A stretch of 64,000 nt of DNA from Candidatus Obscuribacterales bacterium. Its GTDB lineage: Bacteria > Cyanobacteriota > Vampirovibrionia > Obscuribacterales > Obscuribacteraceae. This document shows positions 43,384 through 55,163 of the stretch, piece by piece. The stretch is from contig JAIEOQ010000002.1 of assembly GCA_019750335.1 (NCBI GenBank), positions 186,001 to 250,000 on the forward strand, in the 5' to 3' direction. The notes below the pieces were generated by a model, which had not been told where the DNA came from, ran no database searches, and saw only the letters and a program-made list of their open reading frames with translations. The first letter of the stretch is position 1. Every line of letters begins with the position of its first letter. The position numbers and the translations under genes are program-made.

Positions 43384-45312
43384 ATGTCGACTCTTTTGAA
43401 TCTCCCCAAGTTCATCAACTCTGCAGTTTGCCCAGACGACATTAAACGAATGTCGAAAGAAGAGCTGACCGAGCTGTCTGCTTTTCTCCGCCAGGATTTA
43501 ATCGACTGTGTCTCCAAAACCGGAGGACACTTAGCGTCAAATCTCGGAATCGTTGAAATCACCTTGGCTTTGCATCGTGTTTTTGATAGTCCGAAAGATA
43601 AGCTTATCTGGGATGTCGGACATCAAATCTATATTCACAAAATGGTCACTGGCAGACGGGATAGATTTGCCAGTTTACGGCAATATAAAGGTCTGAGCGG
43701 ATTTGTTACCCCAGCCGAAAGTGAACATGATTCTTTCATCGCCGGTCACAGCTCTACTTCTATTTCTTTAGCCGTAGGCATGGCGATTGCTCGCGATCAA
43801 CAAAAACAAAAGCATAAAGTGGTAGCCATAATCGGTGACGGCGGTTTAACAGGAGGCATGGCACTTGAGGCTATTAATCACCTGGGACATATTCAACGTG
43901 ACGTAATCATTGTGCTCAACGACAATGAAATGTCCATTAGCGAAAATCTTGGCGGTTTTTCGCAATATATGAAACGGATCAAGAGTACTTTCTTCTACAA
44001 AGACATCAACAAAAAACTTGATCAAATTGAAGATGGTCTGGACATAGCTAAACTGGAGCCACAGGTTCTAAATCTAATCTCTTCAGTTAAAAAAGAAGCT
44101 AAAGCGCGGATTGAAACCCCGGGGATTGTTTTTGAAAAACTAGGCATCAATTATTCCGGTCCAGTGGATGGGCATAACGTCAACGAAATAATTGAAGTTT
44201 TTGAACGTGTGAAAGATCTACCAGGACCACAGCTGGTTCATGTAATCACACAAAAAGGCAAAGGCTACGCTCCGGCCGAAGCAGACGCAATCAAATATCA
44301 CGGTGTCAGCGCTTTTACTCCGGAAAAAGTTGAGCCTCAGGCCAGCACGCCAAGTAAAAACAAGGCTAAAACTTATTCTCAAGTTTTTACCGAAGCATTA
44401 ATTGAAATTGCTCAAGAAACTCCGGAATTAGTCGCCATCACTCCGGCTACGGCCGAAGGCAGCGGTTTGGTTCAGTTTGAAAAATTCTTTCCCGATCGTT
44501 TCTTCGATGTAGCAATTTGCGAACAGCACGCAGTAACCATGGCTGCCGGTCTGGCTGCTTCCGGACTGATACCAGTGGTTTCGATCTATTCCACATTCTT
44601 GCAACGAGCTATCGATCAAGTAATACATGATGTGGCCATTCTGAATTTACCGGTAATTTTCGGCATCGATCGCGGCGGGCTGGTAGAAGATGGTGAAACT
44701 CACCAAGGTGTTTTTGATATCGCCTTGCTACGCGCCATTCCTAACCTGCAAGTTTATGCGCCAAAAGATGCAGAAGAATTGCGCAATATTCTATATACGG
44801 TAATTTCGGAGCGTAAGGGTCCGGCCGCTATACGTTTCCCACGGGACAAAGCGGTCAATGCTGAAAACCCAGGACAGATGCAAAAGCTTGATTTAAGCCG
44901 CTGGACACGAATTGAAGAAGGCGACGGTCCGGTGCTTTTAGCCTACGGCTCCATGGTTCAAGCTTGCCAAAAGGCTTTGCCTCTTTTACAAAGCCGCGGC
45001 ATCAATCCTACTTTAATCAATGCACGCAGTTGCAAACCATTGGATGAAAAACTGCTGCAAGAGCTATTACAAGAAAAGAAACAGCCGATTATTACTCTAG
45101 AAGAAGGCGCCTTATCCGGCGGTTTTGGATCGGCAGTAACTGAATTTCGTTCTCAGCTACGCTTAGCCAATCCGAGCGAACCCTTAGCCGAAGTCATAAG
45201 CTTAGGCATCAAAGATCACTTTGTTGAACACGGATCACGCGATATACTTCTTGACTTAAACGGACTTAGCCCGGCACGCATAGCTGATTTTGTTGCTTCA
45301 GCTCTAAGCTAA
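43384..45312 (+). CDS. dxs: 1-deoxy-D-xylulose-5-phosphate synthase
   Basis: 642 residues, ATG start. It condenses pyruvate and glyceraldehyde-3-phosphate in the first step of the MEP isoprenoid pathway, using thiamine diphosphate. Visible signatures are GGHLASNLGIVEITLALH, WDVGHQIYIHK, the ThDP/Mg motif GDGGLTGGMALEAINH with NDNEMSIS, and the transketolase-type ICEQHAVTMAAGLA with the catalytic Glu. The C-terminal domain ends normally. Full length for the family. The stop overlaps that of the convergent kinase gene by 4 bp. The presence of dxs shows that the cell makes isoprenoids by the non-mevalonate route. Confidence 0.97.
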   Translation: MSTLLNLPKFINSAVCPDDIKRMSKEELTELSAFLRQDLIDCVSKTGGHLASNLGIVEITLALHRVFDSPKDKLIWDVGHQIYIHKMVTGRRDRFASLRQYKGLSGFVTPAESEHDSFIAGHSSTSISLAVGMAIARDQQKQKHKVVAIIGDGGLTGGMALEAINHLGHIQRDVIIVLNDNEMSISENLGGFSQYMKRIKSTFFYKDINKKLDQIEDGLDIAKLEPQVLNLISSVKKEAKARIETPGIVFEKLGINYSGPVDGHNVNEIIEVFERVKDLPGPQLVHVITQKGKGYAPAEADAIKYHGVSAFTPEKVEPQASTPSKNKAKTYSQVFTEALIEIAQETPELVAITPATAEGSGLVQFEKFFPDRFFDVAICEQHAVTMAAGLAASGLIPVVSIYSTFLQRAIDQVIHDVAILNLPVIFGIDRGGLVEDGETHQGVFDIALLRAIPNLQVYAPKDAEELRNILYTVISERKGPAAIRFPRDKAVNAENPGQMQKLDLSRWTRIEEGDGPVLLAYGSMVQACQKALPLLQSRGINPTLINARSCKPLDEKLLQELLQEKKQPIITLEEGALSGGFGSAVTEFRSQLRLANPSEPLAEVISLGIKDHFVEHGSRDILLDLNGLSPARIADFVASALS

Positions 45313-47645
45313 TAACGCAAGTTTAAGAGGCTGGTTTTATAGCTCTCTTCAATCTCTTTGGCCGTTTTAAAATCTCCGCTTTTACGCAAAAGCTTGGCAT
45401 AATCAGCAACAAACGACCAGTACAAACTATCGCTTGCGAAAACATCAGGCTTTGTGCCTTCAAAAACTTTAGCAAAGCTGTCTTTTGCTTCCGCACTCCG
45501 TCCCATTTGCCAAAGAACTTCACCTTGAATTGCCATAAGTAAGGCTTTGATTTTTTGTCCACGTTTGCTTTCAACAAGCTCTACTTCAGCCAGTCCTTTT
45601 TTGACTGATTCCAAGGCTTGAGCCAAGCGATTTAACCGCCATTGGAGATAAGCCTGCCAAGCATAACCATCAGCTGTATATCTGTGTTCATCCGGGGAGC
45701 GCTCAGCCATTTCTTGTGCTTCACAGACAAAACGTTCAGCTTCATTTAGTCGACTCAAACGTAGAAAAATTTTGGCTCGACTGATCTTAGAATCATAGTT
45801 CTGTCTTTCGCCATCCTCTTGCAAAGCGAGAGTGGCAACATAATTCAAAATAGCCTCCGCTTTTTTATGCTCATGCAAATATTTCAAATATTGAGCAGCC
45901 AGCCAACAGCGTTGAGCTCTTTCAACATAATGACGCGGGAGTCTGTAGGTCATATCACCGACAACTTCAGCAATGATTTTTTTTGCTTCTTCCACTCGTT
46001 TCTGCTCAATCAGAAATCGCGCGTAGCGCAATCGTTTAGCTGACATGTCCGTACTAAAAGATTGTCCGATACCATCAGCTAAAGCAAAAGTTTTTTTGTA
46101 ATATTTTTCTGCTAGTGCGGCATTGTTAACACTAGCGTAATACTCAGCCAGAGCACCGCTGGAAACGACACCAACAAAAAGCACTGAGCCATCCTGAGCC
46201 GTAGCTACATCAATTGCTCTTTCGTAATACTCTTTAGCTTCTTTCAATTTCATAAGCTGGGCGTAAGTTTGTGCCTTAGTCATGCACACTGTGGCCAGCT
46301 CTTCTCGTTCGCGTTCGTCGATTTTTTTACCTTTTTCAAGATACGACTCAGCTTTATCCAAATAAGAAACTGATTGCAGAGCCTCATCTTCTTTAGCGCT
46401 CCACTCGGCAAGCCGGCGGCAAGCAACTGAAGCTGCTAATCTGTCTTCCAGAAGAAAAGATTGCTGATTTAACTGCATCGAATCAGCGATTGCCAATATT
46501 CGTTTGTAATAAGGCAAAGTCAGCTTGTAAGCGTTATTCGAACTACGTTTTACATGATGTATCTCTTCGGCACGATTAATCAGAATACGCGGCGATTTTT
46601 CTTCAAGAGCATTGACCGATTCATTCTCCACCGGCTGCTTCAAAGGCGGTTTTTTAGGTACCAGATATAGAACAAGAACAACCAGTACAAAAGCTGGCAA
46701 AATCCAAAAAACTTTGTTTATTTGCTGTTTATTCGTTGTCACGAAATCAGTATGTTTAAGCTCAGCTAAACACGACTGCAACTCTTTTTTTAGCTCGGCG
46801 GCACTTTGCTGACGCTTATCCGAGTTTTTAGCCAATCCTTTTAGCAATATATTATGCAGCTTCTGCCCAGCAGCACCGCTAATCCGCCGCCCAGATAGCT
46901 GCGGACTTTCATTGATATGTTTATACATCACTTCAAGCGGATTTTCGCCTATAAAAGGTGGCTGCCCATAAAGCGCTTCCCAGATTACACAAGCAAGAGA
47001 ATAAAGATCTGAACGCTCGTCGGCTATCGCTGCTTTGCACTGCTCAGGACTCATATAAGCCGGACTGCCAAGCACAACCCCGGTAGCAGTCAGCTTTTGA
47101 TCGCCGGAATGATTTATTTCAGTAGCTTGAGCAATGCCAAAATCAACAAGCACCGGAATAAGATTGCCGTCTTCTTTTGTTTGCAGCATTATATTGCCCG
47201 GTTTTATATCACGATGGACAATCCCCTCGGCATGGGCATAGGCTAAAGCATCCAAGAGCGGCAAGAACACAGCCTTGAATTCAGAGAGCTTAAGCGGTCC
47301 CTTTTCTTTTAACTCTTGGGCTAAAGATTTGCCGCCAAGAAACTCCATGGCTAAGAAACAACGTTTTTCATCGTCCAAACCAAAAGCAAATATTTTGATG
47401 ATATTCGGATGATTGAGACGTGCGGATAAACGTGCTTCTTTTTGAAAACGCAGCACTGCGGCCGCTCGATCCGAAACCAGTGGTTGCATGATTTTCAAAG
47501 CGATTTCACGATCGATGAATTTATGGCGCGCCCGATAGACTATGCTTGCTGCGCCACTACCTACTTCTTCCAATTTTTCGTAAGCAGCAAGAAAAGAGAT
47601 CGCATCCGCTTCAAGCTCTTTTTGCGATTCTTGCTCTTCAGTCAT
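45309..47645 (-). CDS. Membrane Ser/Thr protein kinase with long TPR region
   Basis: 778 residues, ATG start. The kinase domain (about 22-290) has glycine loop VGSGAASIVY, Lys in IALKIMQ, catalytic HRDIKPGN, VDFGIAQ and GSPAYMSPEQ. A membrane helix (about 316-335) is followed by about 440 residues of TPR-like helices (LKEAKEYYERAIDVATAQ; RLAQALESVKKGLAEVEL; WQMGRSAEAKDSFAKVFEG). The TPR region is much longer than in the two other kinases of this window. A CDP-alcohol phosphatidyltransferase gene ends 3 bp upstream of this start. Ligands and targets are unknown. Confidence 0.93.
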   Translation of the reverse strand: MTEEQESQKELEADAISFLAAYEKLEEVGSGAASIVYRARHKFIDREIALKIMQPLVSDRAAAVLRFQKEARLSARLNHPNIIKIFAFGLDDEKRCFLAMEFLGGKSLAQELKEKGPLKLSEFKAVFLPLLDALAYAHAEGIVHRDIKPGNIMLQTKEDGNLIPVLVDFGIAQATEINHSGDQKLTATGVVLGSPAYMSPEQCKAAIADERSDLYSLACVIWEALYGQPPFIGENPLEVMYKHINESPQLSGRRISGAAGQKLHNILLKGLAKNSDKRQQSAAELKKELQSCLAELKHTDFVTTNKQQINKVFWILPAFVLVVLVLYLVPKKPPLKQPVENESVNALEEKSPRILINRAEEIHHVKRSSNNAYKLTLPYYKRILAIADSMQLNQQSFLLEDRLAASVACRRLAEWSAKEDEALQSVSYLDKAESYLEKGKKIDEREREELATVCMTKAQTYAQLMKLKEAKEYYERAIDVATAQDGSVLFVGVVSSGALAEYYASVNNAALAEKYYKKTFALADGIGQSFSTDMSAKRLRYARFLIEQKRVEEAKKIIAEVVGDMTYRLPRHYVERAQRCWLAAQYLKYLHEHKKAEAILNYVATLALQEDGERQNYDSKISRAKIFLRLSRLNEAERFVCEAQEMAERSPDEHRYTADGYAWQAYLQWRLNRLAQALESVKKGLAEVELVESKRGQKIKALLMAIQGEVLWQMGRSAEAKDSFAKVFEGTKPDVFASDSLYWSFVADYAKLLRKSGDFKTAKEIEESYKTSLLNLRY

Positions 47646-47648
47646 ACT

Positions 47649-48245
47649 TTACGATTCAGTCGAAAGTAAACGTCGTCCTTCGATCAGTACCGGTAGCCCT
47701 CTGAGCACACAAAATACAGCAGAAGCATAAACACAAAAAAGCGCAACAGCAGGAACCGGCGTATTTTTTAAAGTCGATATCTGAGCGGCAATTACCAAAC
47801 AAAAAGCAGCAGCTTTAGTGACAGCATAAGTAAACCGACTAAAATCGGAAGCCACTAAAAATCGCCCTAAGGCGCTTTCCATCATAGTTTTTTCACCAAA
47901 GGCCGTATAACCTTTCTCAAAAGCTTGCGCTCTTATCGCATCAACAAAAGTGCCGCGCATGAGATAAAGGATTGGAACCCATACCGGAATCCAATTCAGA
48001 ACAGCAAAGCAGATCCAATAAAGAAGCTCGACTGCTCGGTCTCCGGCAATATCAAGAACAGCACCAAGCTTAGTGCATTGCTTCAGCTTCCGAGCGAAAA
48101 AACCATCCAACCCATCGGCCCAAATCACAATTGCTGTTAAAACTGCCGCAACAGTTAAAAAGTTATCGCCTGGTTGCCAGAGCAAGGAAACCGTGCCAAT
48201 GGCAAGAATAACTCGAGCAATAGTGATGAAATTGGGCAGATTCAT
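47649..48245 (-). CDS. CDP-alcohol phosphatidyltransferase (PgsA-like)
   Basis: 198 residues, ATG start, four to six membrane spans. The catalytic motif DG-x2-AR-x8-G-x3-D-x3-D is intact: WADGLDGFFARKLKQC, then GAVLDIAGDRAVE. It starts MNLPNFITIARVIL as in PgsA and other phosphatidylglycerophosphate synthases. It catalyses transfer of a phosphatidyl group from CDP-diacylglycerol to an alcohol; glycerol-3-phosphate is the likeliest acceptor, but inositol-phosphate or others cannot be excluded. It lies 5 bp downstream of gyrB and 3 bp before the kinase gene. Confidence 0.88.
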   Translation of the reverse strand: MNLPNFITIARVILAIGTVSLLWQPGDNFLTVAAVLTAIVIWADGLDGFFARKLKQCTKLGAVLDIAGDRAVELLYWICFAVLNWIPVWVPILYLMRGTFVDAIRAQAFEKGYTAFGEKTMMESALGRFLVASDFSRFTYAVTKAAAFCLVIAAQISTLKNTPVPAVALFCVYASAVFCVLRGLPVLIEGRRLLSTES

Positions 48246-48250
48246 CGCAG

Positions 48251-50356
<2,106 letters not shown>

Positions 50357-50583
50357 CTATATACAAACAACTGTCGCCAAGATCTAAATGCCAAGACTGG
50401 TCATTCTTAGCCGTTAATTTTAGCACGAAAGCCCGATGATAAGCCTTTCAGGATGGATTTCTCGACGAAAGCTATACGAAGTGACGACTCTAGGCTTAAA
50501 CTGGATATATATTGACCGAATATATGGCTATTTGGGATAGAATCGAAACAAGCGCCAATTGACCAGGGAGTCCGAAGCCTACT

Positions 50584-51540
50584 TTGAAAATATTTTCTGA
50601 AATCAAACCAGGATTGATAAAAAAATCCTCCTTGGCACTTGGCTTCTTTGACGGCGTTCATCCCGGACATCAGGCCGTTATCAAGAGAGCGGTAGACGAA
50701 GCAAAGAAGCTGGATGCCATTCCGGCGATGATCACTTTCAAAGAGCATCCGCGAGCTCTGACCTTGGGCAAATCACCGCCGCTTTTAACTCTGCCAGAGC
50801 AACGTCTTGAACTTTGCGCTCAACTTGGCATAGAGACTGCTCTACTTTTATCTTTTACCGAAGAATTATGCCGTCTTTCACCTGATGATTATGTCCAACA
50901 TGTATTGCTTGAATGCATGGGAGCCCGTTCTCTTTCAGTGGGCTTTAATCACCGTTTCGGTCGCAATCGTATCGGCACGCCGGAACTCTTGGCTGAAATT
51001 GGTCAAGTTCACGGCTATGACGTCCATGTAACTCAAGAGATTATGTTCGACGGAGAGCCCGTTTCCAGCTCGCGCATCAGAGATGCCCTTAAAGCCGGCG
51101 ATGTAGCACTTTGCCACAAATTACTTGCGCGTCCTTACGCCGTTCCCGGTGTTGTAGTGCGTGGCGACGGCAGAGGACGACAACTCGGTTTTCCCACAGC
51201 AAATTTACAAAGCGCAGAAGAATTGATATTGCCGGGCAACGGAGTTTATTGCGGCATCTGCACTCTTGCCGACGGACGACAAATTCAAGCCGTAATAAAC
51301 ATCGGCTTACGCCCAACTTTTGGCAAAGAGAATCTACCAACCACCGAAATTCATCTTTTTGATTTTGACGAGGATTTATACGGACAGAAGCTTTGTTTGC
51401 AATTCATTGATTTCATCCGTCCCGAAAAAAAATTCGACGGTATCGACGAGCTGAAAGAACAAATTACTCATGATTGTCAAAAAGCTCGAGCCACGCTTGC
51501 TGCTCTCAATCAATCTGACTGCATTAGCCTTTTGACCTGA
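50584..51540 (+). CDS. ribF: Bifunctional riboflavin kinase / FAD synthetase
   Basis: 318 residues from a TTG at 50584; no ATG is available upstream of the conserved N-terminus. The nucleotidyl-transferase part has LGFFDGVHPGHQAVI (about 18-32) and GFNHRFGRNRIG, with SSSRIRDALKAGD. The riboflavin kinase part shows GRGRQLGFPTANLQ, GVYCGICTLADGR and the catalytic TTEIHLFDFDEDLYG. The enzyme makes FMN and then FAD. FAD is the cofactor of the kynurenine monooxygenase encoded in this same window. The recF gene begins 5 bp after it. Confidence 0.95.
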   Translation: MKIFSEIKPGLIKKSSLALGFFDGVHPGHQAVIKRAVDEAKKLDAIPAMITFKEHPRALTLGKSPPLLTLPEQRLELCAQLGIETALLLSFTEELCRLSPDDYVQHVLLECMGARSLSVGFNHRFGRNRIGTPELLAEIGQVHGYDVHVTQEIMFDGEPVSSSRIRDALKAGDVALCHKLLARPYAVPGVVVRGDGRGRQLGFPTANLQSAEELILPGNGVYCGICTLADGRQIQAVINIGLRPTFGKENLPTTEIHLFDFDEDLYGQKLCLQFIDFIRPEKKFDGIDELKEQITHDCQKARATLAALNQSDCISLLT

Positions 51541-51545
51541 TAACG

Positions 51546-52808
51546 ATGAAAGTCACACAATTAAAGCTTGAAGATTTTCGCAATTACAAAAATTTAGTTG
51601 TTGATTTTGCCGACGGCAAAAATATCATCATCGGCGACAACGCTCAGGGCAAAAGCAATTTGCTTGAAGCGATTGAACTTTGCGCGTCCGGCAAATCAAG
51701 CCGCGCCGAACAGGATTTTGACTTTATTCGCTGGGGAAGTAACGCTTGCAAACTACTACTTTCATTTGACGCTTCCGGCGCCGAGGAAACAATCAGTATT
51801 GCTCTTGCTCAACAAAACGAACCAAATAAGCTTCTTTCCACTCGCTCCGGACGTCTGCAAAAAGTAATTAAAGTCAACGGCGTCAAGCAAACTTCCGTAC
51901 GCGGACTCTTAGGCAGAATCCCGTTTGTCAGTTTTACCAGCAATGATCTAGGGTTATTACGCGCCGGCCCGAAATTTCGCCGAGAGTGGATCGACGGCAT
52001 CGCCGTTCGTCTCAAACCGAGCCATCATGATGTTCTTTCCAACTATGCCAAAACCGTAGCACAACGAAATAGACTGCTCAAACTCTTTGCCGAACGCGGA
52101 CGCATGAACGTTTCGGATCAAGACGAGTTACTTGTTTGGGACAAACAGCTGACTCGTTTTGCTATCGCCGTTATCAAAATGCGCTTAAAAGTATTGGCTG
52201 AACTCCTCCCTTTAGCCCAGGAGATCCAGTCCCATTTATCACGAGCTGACGAACTACTCTGCATTGACTACGCCTTACGCACTGGTCGTACTTACTCTGA
52301 AGATTTTCGCGAGCAAGAGGAGAGTGATCAAGGCGAAGAGCAAGCACTTAACAGCTCTTTTGCCGACTTACACTCAATGCCCGACCTTGAATTAGCAAAA
52401 ATTTTAGCTCGACTACTTAAACAGCTGCGCGGCGAAGAGCTACGCCGCAAACAAAGCCTGGTCGGACCACACCGCGACGATCTGCAAGTACGTCTTAACG
52501 GCGCAAGCGCCATTGCTTTCGCCAGCCAAGGTCAACAACGCAGCATCGTACTTGCTTTAAAAATGGCCGAACTTAAACAGTTAAGCGAAACAACCGGACA
52601 AACGCCAATTCTGCTTTTAGACGACGTGTTAGCCGAGCTGGATCCGGCGCGTCAAGCCTTACTGCTTTCGGCAATTGGACAACCAATGCAAACAATCATT
52701 ACTACCACCCACTTGAGCGGCTTTGATCCAAAATGGCTGGAAGGAGCTCGAATCATGACTGTAAATAACGGTCAGATTGTCTCCAAAGAGGAAACTTCCG
52801 CCCCCTAG
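51546..52808 (+). CDS. recF: DNA replication and repair protein RecF
   Basis: 420 residues, ATG start. An SMC-like ATPase: Walker A GDNAQGKSNLLEAIELC, with Ala-Gln where most RecF proteins have Gly-Ser or Gly-Gln. The ABC signature is ASQGQQRSIVLALKMAE and Walker B LLLDDVLAELDP. The N-terminus LKLEDFRNYKNLVVDF is typical. RecF loads RecA at gaps with RecO and RecR. The length exceeds the usual 360-375 residues because of a Glu-rich insertion (about 256-275, including EQEESDQGEEQ). It forms an operon with ribF. Confidence 0.95.
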   Translation: MKVTQLKLEDFRNYKNLVVDFADGKNIIIGDNAQGKSNLLEAIELCASGKSSRAEQDFDFIRWGSNACKLLLSFDASGAEETISIALAQQNEPNKLLSTRSGRLQKVIKVNGVKQTSVRGLLGRIPFVSFTSNDLGLLRAGPKFRREWIDGIAVRLKPSHHDVLSNYAKTVAQRNRLLKLFAERGRMNVSDQDELLVWDKQLTRFAIAVIKMRLKVLAELLPLAQEIQSHLSRADELLCIDYALRTGRTYSEDFREQEESDQGEEQALNSSFADLHSMPDLELAKILARLLKQLRGEELRRKQSLVGPHRDDLQVRLNGASAIAFASQGQQRSIVLALKMAELKQLSETTGQTPILLLDDVLAELDPARQALLLSAIGQPMQTIITTTHLSGFDPKWLEGARIMTVNNGQIVSKEETSAP

Positions 52809-52876
52809 CACCGCACGATTAATCCCACGCTTCTGTTGGTACATTAATGTGGTATAGCTAGGCATAGAGCAAGCCG

Positions 52877-54352
52877 GTGCCGGAAAATCCACAACAAACA
52901 GTAATACTTAGGCGCTGCACAAGCTGTGGACGCCAATTTGCCGGAGCCGAGGGCAGTTGTCCACATGATGGACAGCCGCTAATACCGTTACCGCAAGATC
53001 CATACTTAAATCAGACTATTGCTGATAAATATGCCGTACAGTCATTGCTCGGAGTCGGCGGAATGGGTGTGATTTATCGCGCCCGCCATGATCTGATGCA
53101 ACGTGATGTGGCAATTAAAATGCTAAAAGCGCAGTATGCCACAGACGAAACGAGTGTCAAACGTTTTACCCGAGAAGCTGTGGCTGTCGGCAGATTGCGC
53201 CATCCTCATGTAATTACCACTTACGATCATGGCTTTACCAACCAAGGCCAACCTTATTTGGTCATGGATATTCTTCAAGGATTGAGCCTGGCTCAAATTA
53301 TAAAAACCGAAGGACAAATAAGCAGCCGCCGCCTCGTACATATATTCGAACAAGTTTGCGACGCCCTCGATCACGCTCATCAGAAAGGTGTTTTACACCG
53401 CGATTTAAAGCCCGGCAACATCATGCTGATAAACGAACCGGACAATCCTGATTTTGTTAAAGTCGTGGATTTCGGCGTCGCTCAGCTAATGGCGGTAAAC
53501 GATCAAGAACAACAAGCTTTGACTCAAGCCGGTGAAATTTGTGGTAGCCCGATGTATATGAGTCCGGAACAATGCCTGGGCAAACCTTTGGACCGGCGGG
53601 GCGATATTTATTCTTTAGGCGTGGTCATGTACGAAGCCTTGACCGGAAAAGTGCCTTTGCTTGGTGGAAGCATGGTTGAAACTATGTCCAAACATATTCA
53701 CGAATCACCACCAGCAATGAATGAAGTACGTCCTGATTTACATATTCCGCCACGGCTTGAGCAGCTTGTTTTCAAAGCACTGAGCAAAGATCCTAACGAG
53801 CGCCAACCATCAATGTCCCAGTTAAGACAAGAGTTGCTCGCCCTTGCCCCTCAAGGGTCATCCAAACAAACACTGCGTGCAGTCTCCGCCCAAGAGATTC
53901 CTTCGGCAACGAAAGAATCGTCACCTACACCATGGGCGGTATTAGCTAGTTTATTGCTTGCTGTTCTATTGCTGGCGGTTGTTGCTGCCGCTTGTTTCTT
54001 TTTTGCTAACAACCAGAAAAAAATAGAGTCTCAGACACCAATACATGCGGTGCGCACACTGCTACCCCCCGTAAAATCTGTTTCCGCACCAGCTCCGCAA
54101 CTGCAAGCGCAACCAAAATTACCAGAGCCACACTCAGTACAAACAGTACCGCCACAAGTAAAAACTGTTCCTCGTCAAACAGCAGCAAAGTCGATCAAAA
54201 TAGCCCGATCGCCGAAGCCGCCAAAAGCAGTAAAAAAAATCACACAGAGAAGTACGGCAGCGTCCGCACCATCTGCCGCCAGCAGCAAACCTTCAGCAGA
54301 TCCTTTTGCTGCTTTAAGCAGCCATCGCTCTTATACCAGAAGAAACGACTAG
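52877..54352 (+). CDS. Membrane Ser/Thr protein kinase with N-terminal zinc ribbon
   Basis: 491 residues from a GTG at 52877. A small zinc ribbon opens the protein (Cys14, Cys17 and Cys28 in CTSCGRQ ... GSCPHDGQ). The kinase domain follows, with GVGGMGVIY, Lys in VAIKMLKAQ, HRDLKPGN, VDFGVAQ and GSPMYMSPEQ. A strongly hydrophobic membrane helix lies at about 355-378. The C-terminal 110 residues are Pro/Gln/Ser/Lys-rich with no TPRs, unlike the two other kinases here. The last four bases overlap the stop of the convergent BtpA-like gene. Confidence 0.93.
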   Translation: MPENPQQTVILRRCTSCGRQFAGAEGSCPHDGQPLIPLPQDPYLNQTIADKYAVQSLLGVGGMGVIYRARHDLMQRDVAIKMLKAQYATDETSVKRFTREAVAVGRLRHPHVITTYDHGFTNQGQPYLVMDILQGLSLAQIIKTEGQISSRRLVHIFEQVCDALDHAHQKGVLHRDLKPGNIMLINEPDNPDFVKVVDFGVAQLMAVNDQEQQALTQAGEICGSPMYMSPEQCLGKPLDRRGDIYSLGVVMYEALTGKVPLLGGSMVETMSKHIHESPPAMNEVRPDLHIPPRLEQLVFKALSKDPNERQPSMSQLRQELLALAPQGSSKQTLRAVSAQEIPSATKESSPTPWAVLASLLLAVLLLAVVAAACFFFANNQKKIESQTPIHAVRTLLPPVKSVSAPAPQLQAQPKLPEPHSVQTVPPQVKTVPRQTAAKSIKIARSPKPPKAVKKITQRSTAASAPSAASSKPSADPFAALSSHRSYTRRND

Positions 54353-55149
54353 ACTTTAACAGCTGTAGCTTGTTTATAACTTTGCATAAAACGAGCGACA
54401 CGCTCCGGATCTACCTTATTGCTCCAAAGCCCATTCTCCTTGAAGGTAGAACCGACAATTAACGCATCGGCCCAGGGAATGAAAGATTTCACGTTGTCTT
54501 TATCCACTCCGGAGCCGACAAGAACCGAGCAAGAGACTGCTTTACGCACTTCTTCCACCGACTGGGAATCGGGAGCAACACCGGTATGGGCACCGGAAAC
54601 GATTACACCATCTGCTTTAAAAAATTCAGCTGCTTTAGCCGTATCGGTCAAACTGACATCGCTGGTTATGGCATGGGCTGAATGTTTCTTTTTAATATCA
54701 GCAAATATTTTGATATGTTCCGCTTGCAACTGCCAGCGCCGACGAATTAATTCAGCCGCCGATGATTCATGCAAACCTTCGTCACCAACATGAGCATAAA
54801 CATAGCCTTCAACACGAATGAAATTAACCGATGCGGCAACAGCTGCTGCTAGCGCTTCTAAGTTAGCTCCAGCCAGAAGTTGTATACCAACAGGCATTTG
54901 CGTTTCATACTTAATTGATTGAGCGATGATTGCCATGGCTGCCGTTGTTTCAGGGTCGACATAACCTTTGCGGTAAGGAACATCATGCATATTTTCCAGA
55001 ACAAGTCCGTCCAGTCCGTTCTCTTTATAGGTCATGGCCTCGTCTAGACCGCTGGCCATAATTCGATCGATAGAGCCTTCGTAGCCGGCAGCGCCAGGCA
55101 GAGGGGGCAAGTGAACCACACCGAGAACTGAACATTTGCGATTGAACAT
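54349..55149 (-). CDS. BtpA/SgcQ-family TIM-barrel protein
   Basis: 266 residues, ATG start, 14 bp after the formamidase gene. Recognisable BtpA-family stretches are LGVVHLPPLPGAAGY, DGLVLENMHDVPY and GIQLLAGANLEALAAA, with a phosphate-binding-like VSGAHTGVAPDSQSVEEV and DALIVGSTFKENG. BtpA was described as a factor for photosystem I stability in a cyanobacterium, whereas SgcQ is linked to sugar metabolism. The fold suggests an enzyme, but its reaction is unproven. Here it is the last gene of the kynurenine operon, so a catabolic role is more likely than photosystem biogenesis. Confidence 0.88.
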   Translation of the reverse strand: MFNRKCSVLGVVHLPPLPGAAGYEGSIDRIMASGLDEAMTYKENGLDGLVLENMHDVPYRKGYVDPETTAAMAIIAQSIKYETQMPVGIQLLAGANLEALAAAVAASVNFIRVEGYVYAHVGDEGLHESSAAELIRRRWQLQAEHIKIFADIKKKHSAHAITSDVSLTDTAKAAEFFKADGVIVSGAHTGVAPDSQSVEEVRKAVSCSVLVGSGVDKDNVKSFIPWADALIVGSTFKENGLWSNKVDPERVARFMQSYKQATAVKV

Positions 55150-55163
55150 TTTTTCTGCCCTTT

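Noticed and set aside
50512-50543. TTGACC ... TAGAAT as a ribF promoter
   Set aside because: The spacer is 20 bases, too long for a confident sigma-70 call.
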